A stretch of DNA of 64,000 nt from contig BSDZ01000094.1 in NCBI GenBank assembly GCA_030268105.1, positions 2,886,501-2,950,500 of the forward strand, given 5' to 3'. The notes under the pieces were generated by a model. The model did not search any database. It had not been told where the DNA came from and saw only the letters and a list, made by a program, of their open reading frames with translations. This stretch comes from Volvox africanus (lineage: Eukaryota > Chlorophyta > Chlorophyceae > Chlamydomonadales > Volvocaceae). This document shows, piece by piece, positions 1 through 11,249 of this stretch (its first letter is position 1; every line of letters starts with the position of its first letter). The translations under genes were made by a program, and so were the position numbers.

Positions 1-70
1 GCAATTCACAACATACACGTATACATATTACGCGTTTTACCTTCCACATACACACACAATAAACACACAG

Positions 71-258
71 GGTCGCTTATGCCAAGCGGCAAGGAGTCCC
101 AGCTGCGCCCGGGGGAAGTGCGTATTGTTGTGCATAAGCCTATTACCTCCGCGGGCCGTAGTGCCGACCAGCTCTGCGACGAGGCACGGGCTGCGGTGGC
201 GTCGGCCCTGCCTGTGGAGCTGGTGGGCAGCGCCTCCACCATGCTGCCGGACGAGTAA
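71..258 (+). CDS. 3'-terminal exon of a lysophosphatidic acid acyltransferase (partial)
   Basis: The C-terminal end of a 1-acyl-sn-glycerol-3-phosphate acyltransferase (PlsC family), which makes phosphatidic acid from lysophosphatidic acid. An intron ends in CACACAG at 70. The exon then reads in frame with MPSGKES, then RPGEVRIVVHKPI and DQLCDEARAAVASALP, and stops at TAA 256-258. The family's C-terminal pattern is a Met-Pro-x-Gly stretch, a Pro-Gly turn, a beta strand ending in a Pro-Ile, then a helix with a Glu-Ala-Arg, and all are present. It most resembles the plastid LPAAT1/ATS2 type, by recall only. The catalytic HX4D motif and everything upstream lie outside the window. The exon needs one base from the previous exon. 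Family fairly sure, subtype inferred. Confidence 0.72.
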
Positions 259-2718
259 GCGGGAAGGGCCGGCCGTATTCAGCTTTCCCTGACACGAGGG
301 GCCCGCTGTACATACGTGGTTATGTCTCATATTCTCGTTGGTTGTTACAAACGGCGGGCATATTTAGGCTGGACAGATGTGGTAAGTGCGGTGGAAGAGG
401 GGCATAAAATAATGTGGAGGATGTGAAATGCGGGCTTGAGTGGGGATTTCATACGTGAACGGCATGGCCGAGAGCACTACTGGCAGCCACTGAGGCGTTT
501 AAGATGGATGTGGTCCGCCTGTCTGCTATCTCCAAACAGATTGCAGCAGAAGTGTAGTGGCTTGGGAGCATTATAGCTTGGAGCGTGTTATGTGCATTCT
601 TGAAGTTGCCGGATGGGTGAGGCACCGAGTTGAGGGTCAAGCGAGCGGCGTGGTGATTACGGCATGCGCTTGGTGGCGCCTCCAAAAAGGGGGGGCCATT
701 AAAGGGACAAATCAGGCGCAAATCTCGTCCCTTGTTTTTAAGCTTGGAAAAGCCAGCGAATGATGGGTTGTGCTGAACGGTGCCGTGGGGCGAGGATGTG
801 GACACGAGGCCACGTATTGCAAACGTTCGGTATAGGGCGGGGAGCTCAAGCTAAGGCAAGCGAGGATGCGGGCAGAGACGCTTCGATGAAGTGGACGTCC
901 CAATGAAGCCGGCTGCGGTTTATGCCTTGCCAGGCTAAGCTCCGGTTGCAGGGCAGCGGCGCTGCGATTGCTGGGACTGGCCAGCTTGCACGTGGGGGAC
1001 TCGGGAACATAGCGGTTGGAATGGACATCTGCGAGACTGCGACACTATATGTTCTACCGCATAAGACGGCGATTAGAGCAGCCAATTAGGGACTGCAGGA
1101 ATCAAGTCTTAATAATAAATATGCCGGGAGAAGGGGCGCGAGGTTCAAGGGGCATTTAGTATGCAGTGGCCCTTGAGGATGGTCGAACTTGTACTGGAAG
1201 GGTCAGACATAATACGTACGGGATGCATACCGGGACTCCTCGGGACGCATTATTCTCTGGTGTGCGGCAGATGAGCCCGGTGTTATGGTACGCGGTTGGT
1301 CGCCTGTGATAGGTGCCGTCGACAGAATGCGAGTTTTGCAAGGGACCCCGAATGCCCAGCGGAATGGCTGATGCCTGACGGGTTGAGATAATGTTTGAAA
1401 TCTACAGCAATCCTGATGGGTTTGTAACTCCTCCAATGGCCGATAGAATGGCCGCCCCGGATGTTTGGGGAAAGCATGACCTATGATTAGTCGGGGCATT
1501 AGTCGGTCAGTGTAAACTATGCAACAAATGCGTCCTGTAAGGGCCTCGACAATTTGTTGGAGAGAGGCAACGGCCATCAGTCAGCTATACATTAAGATGA
1601 TGTGGGAAATCGGAAAGCTCACTGAACGTTGCCGTCAATGCATGTATTACCTGCTCCAGTGTACTCCAGTGTAGGTGTGTGTCGCAATCGCAGCTTGTTT
1701 CGGTCGGCGGGGGAATCCGTATGGACTTCTGGGCACAGCTTGCTCCATTTGGGTCTCTTCGTATTCTGCCTCGTAACTGGCGCTCAGTCCCTTTCAATTA
1801 GCAATCTACTATATGTGCCCCAGAATCTGACACGGAAGTGCCCTAATTCCTTTCCACGTGACTAACCTATAAAACTAGATCCGGCGCCCTACCTATAGTG
1901 TCTTGTACTCGCTCGACTTCTGTGCGGCAAGTCGTTGTGTTTCTGGTTCGCGGGTTCAAACTTGGCGGCGAAGGATGGATGCATCCTCACAACTTCTCAG
2001 ACCATGGCTGTGCTTTTTCTTATTGCCACTTGCCACAACTTGCGCGCTTCCAGCCCGTTCCAAGAAAGCATATGGCATCTGTACTGTAATCTCAGTAGGC
2101 AAAGGGCTCACATCGCTAGGTTCGCCAAACATTATTGAGGGGGAGGCCGCGAAAGGGGCCCAGGGGGCGAACGGGGGCTGTCAACGTCATCGGTGAGTAT
2201 GGGCCCTCTCAACCGACATGAGCGGCAAATGAGGTCAAGTACCTGGTGGTGGCTAATAAGGTGCGTGGCCTCGCTTGGTGGCATTACCAAGAAAGGCGTG
2301 TGGGATCAACACGAATGCCTGATGTGTACCGGAAGTCATACTGAAGTACGCACCAAGGTGGCTCCCTTGCATCGTTTATTATATGATGGCTTACATAACT
2401 TTTTTCCAGGGCAGGAAATCCAACTGAGCGCGATTTTTGGTGTGGATAAAGCGTGATGCCCCGGTTACAGTGGCAAAGGAAAGATCGCAAATTATATATT
2501 CTTAATGGAGCCTCGGTGTGAGAAGAATGATATATTGCATGCATGGCATGTTCATATCACCTACCGCCGTACCGGGCGATGCTATCGCAGCACGATGAGG
2601 CAACGCAGCACATATACCATGCCCCGCATTCAACCTTACCCTTGGCCTTTCATATTGCCATCCCTTTATCTAAAAAAATTTAATTTTACATCCCAGGTTT
2701 TAGGTGTGCCTAGGAAAA
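259..2718. other. Intergenic region, no gene recognised
   Basis: It holds the 3' UTR of the upstream acyltransferase and presumably the promoter of the RING gene. Open frames here are short, lack plausible splice continuity and show no recognisable domain. No repeat was noticed. Confidence 0.5.
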
Positions 2719-5345
2719 ATGCCGAAGCCGCAGAAAGCAAAGACGAGCCTGGCTGAAATGTTGGCAAAGCATCGAGAGCCCCCTCGGAATGACTGGTCTA
2801 ATGGTAGGGTGGTGTTGATTACTGGCGAACAAGCGTGGCTCCTATTATTATTACAGGTTTTTTGCATTCCCGACCTTCAAGATATGCAGTTTGGTGTGCA
2901 AGTTAGGCATAGAGACAGGGCGATAATTTCCTACAATGTTGAAGCCTGAGAACTGTGTTATTTTGCTGCGATGTCTCTTGTCCGTGCCTGTTAGGCCGGC
3001 GCGGTGCGGATGCGAACAGAAGATATGATGACGATGGATTCCCCAAGAACGATCCTGAAGGTTTTAAGTCCGACCTTGAGGAGGAAGATGCGGGCGGGCC
3101 GGGGGCCGGCGGGGCGTTTGCCATCCTCGCCTCCTTGAGCGGCGGCGGAGCTGAGGACGACGATTGGATCGCAGTGGCCGCAAAACAGAAAAAGAAAGTC
3201 GCGGCTCCAGCGGCAGGCCCCGCCCCCGGTGCCCCTCGGCGCCCAACAGCTCCATCACCTCCCGCTGTTCGACCCGTGGGCCCCATCCCAGCCGTCAACC
3301 CTCCCCGTACCCTCGGGGTCGAAGGTGGTGTATTAGGGTCGGCCGCAGGTCCCAGCCGTGCACCTTATTCCTTGGCACAAGGCACAACAGCCGTACTTCG
3401 CCCTGCCAGGTCCCAGAGCCACGACGCTGAAGGCAGACCCGTTTCGGACACATACTACCAGATGTTTCAAAAGGTATCTGTATTATGCAAAAGCAGGAGA
3501 CAGGCAAATTGGGGGAATTTGGAAGGCTGGGAGAAAGGATAGGCAGTGGCGATGCCGCATCCAAGGCAACATTATTAGTGGAGCTCTGCTCGCACCGGGG
3601 CCGTAAGTAGTGTCTGTGATGGCAATGTCACCCATAACATTGCGGACAGAGGATGGACAAACATGAATGACATATGGGAACGGCGTCCTGGTAGCCGAGT
3701 CAGACGGTACCTGGTTTGCTGGAAGTTCTGTGAGAGAATGATGGTCGCACCTGTTTAAGTATGCAGACAATGCCTAGGTATTTGGCGACATGCCAGGGAG
3801 GTTTCTCATGCTGGATCTTGTTGCGTGGTTTGCCCCTGGGTGACTTTTAATGCACTACAGCCTTGACATGTGGTCAAGCCTTGAGCCTGTTGCCCCACTC
3901 CTCGCATGTCCTATCATCATACCTACACCCTCGTATGCCGCTGGCTCCCCTACAGGTCCACCGGGACACCAGCGGCAATGTATACATGCGGTTTCACAAG
4001 ACCGACGTCGTCATGGTGCGTCATGGCAGCGTGTCTTAGGTCCCGGTACATTCCGCTCTGCTTTCATCTTAATGCTTCTTACGGCTCGTGGAGGCCCAGT
4101 AATTTTTTCATATCAAAGCTGGGGTTTACTGCTTACAACCCAGATTTAATGATACCTATGCGATGGAGGATTTGACATGCGCCGTGTAACTTGCTGAGGA
4201 CTCACTGGCGCAAAGCACCCTCCCCTGCCTTCTTTTTTCGGCATTCAACGCTTCCTGAAACCACGTACCGTTTTCTCCCTCATTCCCCTCTTCTTCCTTG
4301 CCGGCAGGTTCGACCCAGCGGCGACGTAGTGCTCACCTCTGGAGGTTACCGCACCCGCACCACCTTCCTATCCGTCCAACAGGCCCTACAGCCCTTGGGC
4401 CTTACAGTGCACAGCTCCTTGGGAGGCGATGGGCGAGGGGAGTGGTCGGTGGGCGGGCCCGATGGCAGCCGCACGCCCTGGGAGGACGGCATGGTAGTGC
4501 CGGCCTCTGACGAGGCTGACCGGGGTCGCGGACAGCGCTTGCTGGCCGCATACAATGTCGGGACGCCATCGGTGTCAGCGGGTGAGGTTTTGTGACTGTG
4601 GGGTACAGGTGCTGCGTGGTAGTGAGACGGGCAAGTTTGGGATAGATTGAGGCATGGCGATGGAAGGTTGGCGAAGTAAACTTACCTGAAGAGCGATTTT
4701 GAGCAGTGCGTGCGTGGCTGCCTCGTCTCGTCCGCCGTTGCTCAACCGTTTTCAAAACCCTCTTCGAAAATCCTTCTTTCTCCCACGACAGACATCGCCG
4801 CGCGGGCTCCCGCTCCTGCTCCTGCCCTAATGACAGCAGTTCCATCACCATCGGCCGCTCGAGCGCCGGTGGTGGTGCCAGCGCAAGCGCCAATCTCCAC
4901 ATCCACCTGGTCCTACCGTTCCGCCGCGGGTATCAGCAAGGCTCCCGCCTACGCCTCACATATTCGGCCGCCCACTGCAGCCGCAGGGCCCCTAGCTGTT
5001 GCTCCCAGCCCCATCCAAGTGCCCGTGCCCGTCCCAACGGCCCGCACCGCTGAGTCCATATCGGAGCTGCAGCAGGTTCTTAATGCAGCCTTGGCGATCA
5101 AAGATGAGACCTCGGGCAGGACCAGCGGTGACAGCATCCCTTACATTCTTCGTGCCAATGACAACGGCGCTGAGCTAGATGACGAACATGCCTGCATTGC
5201 CTGCATGGCGGCGCTTAAGACGACCCTGCTCATCCCATGCGGCCACATGGTCATGTGCGGGCCCTGCGCGGCGCAGGTCCTGGAAAGGTCAGGCGTATGC
5301 CCCATGTGCCGCGAACAGGTCATCAGTCAAGTCACAGTTACGTAA
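2719..5345 (+). CDS. RING-finger protein, probable E3 ubiquitin ligase
   Basis: Five exons fit with consistent phases: 2719-2803, 2995-3473, 3956-4015, 4308-4581 and 4792-5345 (483 residues). The start ATG at 2719 opens MPKPQKAKTSLAEM. Exon 2 is acidic and then Ala/Pro-rich, with a KQKKK patch. Exons 3-4 encode a compact segment (NVYMRFHKTDVVMV, then RPSGDVVLTSGGYRTR) that looks like a conserved globular domain I cannot name. Exon 5 is Pro/Ala-rich and ends in a C3HC4-type RING at about residues 432-476: CIAC, then PCGHMVMCGPC, then CPMCR. In related proteins such a RING recruits an E2 ubiquitin-conjugating enzyme. No membrane segment or signal peptide is visible, so it is probably cytosolic or nuclear. 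An extra small exon in 2857-2990 cannot be excluded. Confidence 0.82.
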
Positions 5346-7024
5346 CGTTGGGGTGCTGGCCATGCGGCCTAACCGGGGCTACGGTATTGGCCGTGGGCTG
5401 GGTCCGCATGGCTACGAGGAAACCCTAGGGGCGCTTGTTGAAGGCTTCGGAAGATGGTATTACAATTCTTGGATGAGGAAAGGCGAGTGGGGTGAGTTAC
5501 AGGTGATGGTCTGGCTGGAAAGTTTCATGGTTTTGACAATGATGAATCTAAGCAGGTTGTTGAGGGCTAATGGCCTGGCTAGAAGCTGTGGCAAGAGGAT
5601 AGACGCGGCAGGACGATAAGGAAGCACTATGTTGTAAGCGGGCATCTGGGTCGTGAGTTCGAAGTAGACAAGGAGTGTTAATAGGTGGACGGGTGCAAAT
5701 ATGGGCATGGTTTTAGGGTGTGTGGGTGCGTGTGTGAAGTTCTGGCTCACTGGTGGCGGACAAAGCGAACCGTACGGATTATGCGTAACGTTTAGCTTTA
5801 GCAGCGCTGGTACTTGGTTTGGGAGCGATCGAAACTAGGTATTGCATGTTTCAACACCAGAGTGGTTTGTATTTGATGCAATATTGCTGGTTAGTCTGCT
5901 GGCTGGGTGGCCGCTAGGGCATTTCGGGTTGGCGTATGGAGAGCAGGAGCTGAAGCACGAAACGATGTATTACAGCCATCCTGTCAGAGCGGAATGCAAA
6001 GTTCAGCGCAGAAAGTATTGGGCTGCACCGTTTTGTACTTGTACTGTACATTCGCAGGAATCTGTTACTGGGTGGGGACCGTGGCGCCTAAGGGAACATG
6101 CCTAACCATTCCTTACATTACAACAACGCACTAAACAATACATTACCCAGGACTACCGGGGATTTTTGCGTTGCTCTGGGACGTTCTAAGGCGACGCCTG
6201 ACAGCCGTGGGCTTACCGGTCTAAGGCAGACAACTTCGGCCAGTAGCCGATCTGTGCTGGTGCCCATTCAGTTTATTTACACGTCGGCAGGGGTTTGTGA
6301 GACGCCGAGCGAAAGCAAGAAAACGTGAGCAACGCAACAGCATTTAAGCCCAAAGACCTTGCCTGCTCCTGCCTGCTCGGCCACTTATGGCTATTGGAGT
6401 TTCAGTCCCCAATGCAACAAACTGCCACCCCGATGATAGTAAGCCGTTCGAATAGCTGTTATTGAATCCACATTTTGGACATAGACATGCACGACAAGGC
6501 CAAGCGCGGAGAGCATATGTATGCCGTATATCAGTAAACACAACCGCGCGGGGCTGAAGACGCACATGGTTTCATTCCCGAAGCTATAACCATAGATTAC
6601 CACTGAACACTAGACGCATGCACAACCCGGAATGCTATGCTGACAATTTTTGACATACGGCGCATTGCAACCCCAGCAGGCCCCCCTGGTACGTAGTTTT
6701 AACGGCCAGAAACAAGCTGCTGCAATCCGTGTGATTTTCGGCAGCTTGATGTAATAATCTATATGCTATACATAGCTTATCAAGTTCCTGTACGGCAGAA
6801 GTTTAGTTGCCTATAACTATAACCATCATCTTTCACACCATCAGAATATCACATGTGATGACAAACAGCATGCCTGTCTCGCACGGCTCCGTGCTGACCT
6901 GCGGATTAGGTTTCGGGCGGGGAAGAGCAGATTCCGGTCTGGGTCCCAGAGGGACGCGGTGGATAGCGAAGAGGGGCAGTTGTGGGTTGAATTGGGTGAT
7001 ACATTACTGTTCAGTGCATGCCCA
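5346..7024. other. Intergenic region, no gene recognised
   Basis: The 3' flanks of two convergent genes (the RING gene and the SRCR-type gene). Several open frames of up to about 146 codons occur on both strands, but none has a recognisable motif or spliceable partner. Confidence 0.45.
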
Positions 7025-10000
7025 TTATCGGAGAAGTGTTGCTCGTTCGTTCGGATATGCCAAGGCAGGTTGAAAGGCTATCTGCAGGTAAGCCCATCCA
7101 GTCATCAAGCTGCCCAACCAACCAATGCAAGGGCCGGAGCGCCAGACCTTGAGCCGCATTTGCTGCAATGAACGAAGGTTTTTCTCAACGCCGCCCACCA
7201 CAGTGACCCAGTGCGTGTAGCGGGAGGGGTCGAAGACGGAAGAGTCGCCGCTGGAGGGGGCCCATGCATCTGCGGAGTTATGGATGGACCAAAAAAGGTA
7301 GGCCCTGAGAATCCTAGGCGCGTAGTGGTTTAAGCCCACGATGGAGTGTGCAGCAACCATGTAAAAGACGCCACTGAGGGGAGTTGTCAGCACGGGGGAT
7401 TTGTGTAGGGCACGGAGAAAACACTCTAGGCTGCACTTCTAGGATTTGGCCTCAGACGGTGGCTTGGTCTTGGACCTTGTCGTTTAGAGGTACATGCAAG
7501 ACATGAATTGCTGAGTTTAATGATTGATTCTCCCTTACCTTTGGGAATGGGCGCAGGCTCCTGTGCAGTGCCGTACAACCAGCTGAACAGTGACGTGGGG
7601 AAGTCTTCGTACTGCTGCCCAACATAAAGTTGAAGCGGTAAGGAAAAGGAAAGGCAAGTCGCGAGGAGCATTAGAGACACGAGCGTGTGGCATGGAGATG
7701 CGGCACGACTGCGCAGGCTCGCCTTTTACAACCCCAAATGTTGTAAGCCCCCTGAAGTCGTTCCGTCCGTAAGCCCCTTTTTGCGCTTGCGTGCTTATAA
7801 AGATACAACTGTGGTGATGGCAAAGGCCCTTATATATAAAAATATAGTATATGTCATCAGTTGTGGGAGTTGGGGATCCATGGATCCATTTGGAATTAAG
7901 ATAGTTCATTTGCTTGCACGCAGTTGCTGCCATTGTCTTGTTGTGAATGACATTGAAACCATATACAAATGCCTTCATCACACAAGTGCCTTCATTAAAG
8001 CGAGCTGTTGTAAAGAGTTCCTCTCGGCTTACGGCATCACCGGATGGACGAGGGTCCTGGTAATTATGTCCGCTGGTTTCTGCACAACTTTAAAATGCAC
8101 AACAAACTCGCACAACAGCCTCGCACAACTTTAAAATGCACAACAAACTCGCACAACAGCCTCGCACAACTTTAAAATGCGCACGGTGCCATGATGACCT
8201 AGTACGGCATGTATACGGGACCCCTATTTACGGCAGCGGCGCGGCCGGGAAACGTGCATTAACGCACCTTCATTACACCACCCGCGCGTCTCCCTCATTC
8301 TGACCTTCGCGGCTTGTTAGATCATGATCGACGCAAGTCCCTACCTGGTGGCAAGAGGTGTTAGCTGTAACACGCATAAGTAAATGGTAATCCTCCAGCA
8401 CCAGCTGTTCTTGTGAAGCGCACAGCGGGGCCCACACCGCCTCCCCGGAACGGCCGTCAGCGGAGGAGTTGACAAGTAGCTCGACACGCACAGGTGTGCT
8501 CCCGAAGTCTGTGCTCGTAGTCCAGAGCGCCATTAAGTTATCCTCAAGGCTCAAGAGGTTTATGGCGTGCTGCATGTTCGGCGCTGCTGGCAGAGGCGGT
8601 GGTGGTCCTGCATGATGGGAAGAAGTGGCAGCTGCAGCTGCAGCAGCAGAAGCAGCCGGAGCAGTTCTAATGCTGAAAAACTAGCCAAGCGCCTCTCAAT
8701 TCAGAAAGCATTAAATCTTGAGACACCATTGCACCACTTGCTTCCAACAGTATATTTTTCTTGCCAGCTGCGCCCGCAATAGATCCATTAGTCATACATC
8801 AACCCCTTGGATAAAAACGGAGGAAGACTCACTTGGCGGCAGCGGTGGCGGCGGCGGCTTTGCCCGCAGGGGCTTGTCTGGGGTGGCGCGGCAGGGGTTC
8901 GCACGGAGGCCCATCGGGATGGCATTAGGAAGAATTGTATACAATATAGGTGCATTACGTTAGTAGCTTTGTGCAGGCGCTTAACTCAGATTGGCTCGGT
9001 AACTAATCGACGTGGACTCATCGATTAGCCAATAATGGCTTCCTCGGCACCTGAGCTTTGAGACCTACCACCTACTACCCCACGCACGTGGCGGGAGCCC
9101 TCGTCGTCCAAGAGGTATTCACAAACTAACACCAGTAACCCAGTGAACCTCCCGGTTCCTCCGAGGCTCCTCGGCCTGCAGGCCATCTGCGGGGTCTGCT
9201 GCTTCATTCCGTCCGTCAGTCCTCCAGATCAACGCGCCATCATATGCGCCGTGCACAACTCACTGGAGCATTGCAGCGCCACCAAGGCTCCTGTCCAGCA
9301 GGCGGACGGAAAGACCAGGCATTTGTAGCCGAGGCTGTCTGACAGGTCGATCTTGCCAATGGGAAAGGCCTGCCTCGACGCCTCAGCGTCCATACACTGG
9401 AGGCCTCCGAGTGGGGTGGGTCGCCTTTGTTGGATGCAGACAGGCAGCAGCGTGCACAGGGAAACGGGGTAGCGGGATTGGCCTCTTGCCAACTACCTGA
9501 GGGAGTTCGGAAGGCAGTGCTAGAAAGCAGGTGAACAGTGGCACGGGCAGGATAGGGAAATGGAGGTGGGCACAATCCACCAAGCTTTTTATCTGGAATG
9601 AATGACGAGGCCCAGTGGGTGGCGCTTGATTCCGGTGGGATGTGCCCTCACAAGGATAAGCTCAACTCACGGTTGCGGTTCGTCCTCGGCAAACGTGCTG
9701 ATACCGATGGCGTAGTACTTCCGTCCAGACGCAAATCCCAGGAGCACACAGAACTCCTTACCGGAGAGAGAATGGACGAGGGAGGGCGGAGGAAGGGAGA
9801 GGGAAGGGGAGAGTGACACGAGGGGGACAGCATGCAGGCAGGTGGGGGTCCGCGGAGGAAACCCACAGAAATTGGGGATATGGCTTCAGTACAATTTTTG
9901 AAAACCCTAAACCCCTAAAACCCTAAACCCTAAACCCTAAAACCCTATAGCCGGCGAGACGCATAGCCGCAGAAGCTGCACACAATATGACGTAGGTCGT

Positions 10001-11243
10001 TGGTGTCTGGCACATAGGATCTGATAATGCTCAGCACGAAGAGAAGCCCGTCACCAGGCCCACCTGGGCTCTCTGGTCCTCAAAGCTGCCATCGTCACAC
10101 AAAGGTGCCCAACCGTCATTCTCGTTGTAGCCAACCTGCATAAACCACTCTGTCACGATTCGCGCCTCTAGTCGCCCGATGCGGCCAGCGCCGCGCACCA
10201 GGCGCAGTCCGTTCTTCCTGTCTATAAAAACGGAGAACAGGGGGGACCGGGCAGCGGTCGCGAGATTTGCCGTGCGAATGCAGCAGAAGGCCCTGACGCA
10301 AAACCGCAGGTAGAGCATCCAGCATGCACCTAGCATATCAGGACCTATCTCTGCATATGTAATCTCTACGTGCATGCAAGGTTTCTGACTGTACCAGGAA
10401 GGTTAATCTGCGGTATCAAAGACGTCTGTCAGGGTCCTTCTTTGCCCTTGAGCGAATAGGAAGAGATCGGGCTGTGTAATTTACGGCTGGACATCTAAGA
10501 GATGCAGCGTATGCTGGAAGCCTTGTTGACACCATAGATGGGCGGCGGCGATGATGAAGCATTTTTCAGGTTTGTGCACTGCCATTCGATTGCATTCTGC
10601 TGCACGTCACCATACCTCATATGACATGTGCCGAGAGAGATCACAACGTAAATGGCTTCTAACCTGGTGACATCATAGGTAGGGCTGGTGGGGATAGATG
10701 AGCTCGGGGTGAAGAGCGCCGAGGTACTGGCGGGTGCGACCGGGGAAGGGGCTGCCAGATGGATTTGCCAGTAGCCGGCTTCGGCGAAGATACCAGGGCG
10801 GGCCGCTTCGGCGTGGGCTTAGGACTCGGGCTCATTGCGGGCTTGGGGGACGGCTTTAGGGAGGGCTTCGGAAATGGTTCAGTGAAAGAGTTGGGGGGGT
10901 GTTTAGGCGCTGGCTTGGTTGCTGGCTTCGGCGCTGGCTTTGGCGCTGTTTTAGGCACTGATTTTGGCGCTGGATATGGTGCTGGTCTAGGCACTGGATT
11001 TGGCGCTGGTGAGGATGTCGGGAAAGGTGTTGGGGAGAGTGTTGGGGAGGATGTTGGGGAGGGCACTGATGAGGATGTCGGGGGGGGTGTTGAGGAGGTT
11101 GTTGGGAAGGGTGTTGGGGAGGGTGCTGGAGAGGATGTCGGGGCGGGTGTTGAGGAGGTTGTTAGGGAGGTTGTTGGGGAGGTTGTTGGGGAGGGTAGCG
11201 ATGCGATAAGTTGTGGGCGTGGCTTATCCTCGGGCTGTACCGC
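7025..11243 (-). CDS. SRCR-domain protein with Pro/Lys-rich linker (partial model)
   Basis: A minus-strand multi-exon gene read from 11243 downward. About 11243-10690 encodes a long Pro/Ser/Thr linker that grades into a Lys-Pro-Ala repeat (PKTAPKPAPKPATKPAPK). Exon 10221-10064 encodes the front of an SRCR domain: GLRLVRGAGRIGRLEARI, then WAPLCDDGSFEDQRAQ, matching the SRCR pattern VRLV...W..VCDD..D..DA. About 9492-9268 is Cys-containing (GLQCMDAEAS, ALVALQC) and ends at a GTGAGT donor. About 8895-8833 joins in phase to 8666-8345, which encodes a poly-Ala/Pro run and a second SRCR-like segment (VRVELLVN, VWAPLCAS). A short exon 7614-7539 and a final exon 7373-7025 follow, but their phases do not join simply. 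SRCR proteins in green algae are usually extracellular or surface proteins. Signal peptide and first exons were not found, so the model is incomplete. Confidence 0.55.
8082..8183. repeat. 41-bp tandem repeat, about 2.5 copies
   Basis: The unit starts GCACAACTTTAAAATG and recurs at 8082, 8123 and 8164, with almost no divergence between copies. It lies in an intron of the SRCR-type gene (between exons 8666-8345 and 7614-7539). Confidence 0.9.
9901..9948. repeat. Interstitial telomere-like repeat
   Basis: A run of CCCTAAA and CCCTAAAA units in mixed order, so both the Arabidopsis-type (TTTAGGG) and the Chlamydomonas-type (TTTTAGGG) telomere units occur side by side. It sits in an intron of the SRCR-type gene rather than at a chromosome end. 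Confidence 0.9.
10780..11200. repeat. Minisatellite-like coding repeat (Pro-rich linker)
   Basis: Degenerate short repeats with GGCGCTGG-type and GTTGGGGAGG-type units on the plus strand. Read on the minus strand they encode the Pro/Lys and Pro/Thr/Ser linker of the SRCR-type gene. The Gly-rich open frame on the plus strand is its shadow. Confidence 0.75.
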
Positions 11244-11249
11244 CTGAAA

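Noticed and set aside
7426..7680. Signal-peptide-like start MSLMLLATCLSFSLPL as a separate gene
   Set aside because: The hydrophobic part is the pyrimidine-rich end of an intron; the acceptor GGGCAG at 7615 makes the following bases an internal exon of the SRCR-type gene.
10759..11247. Gly/Val-rich ORF of 162 codons on the plus strand
   Set aside because: Shadow of the Pro/Lys-rich linker on the minus strand. The minus-strand reading has an acceptor at 11244-11246 and leads into an SRCR exon.
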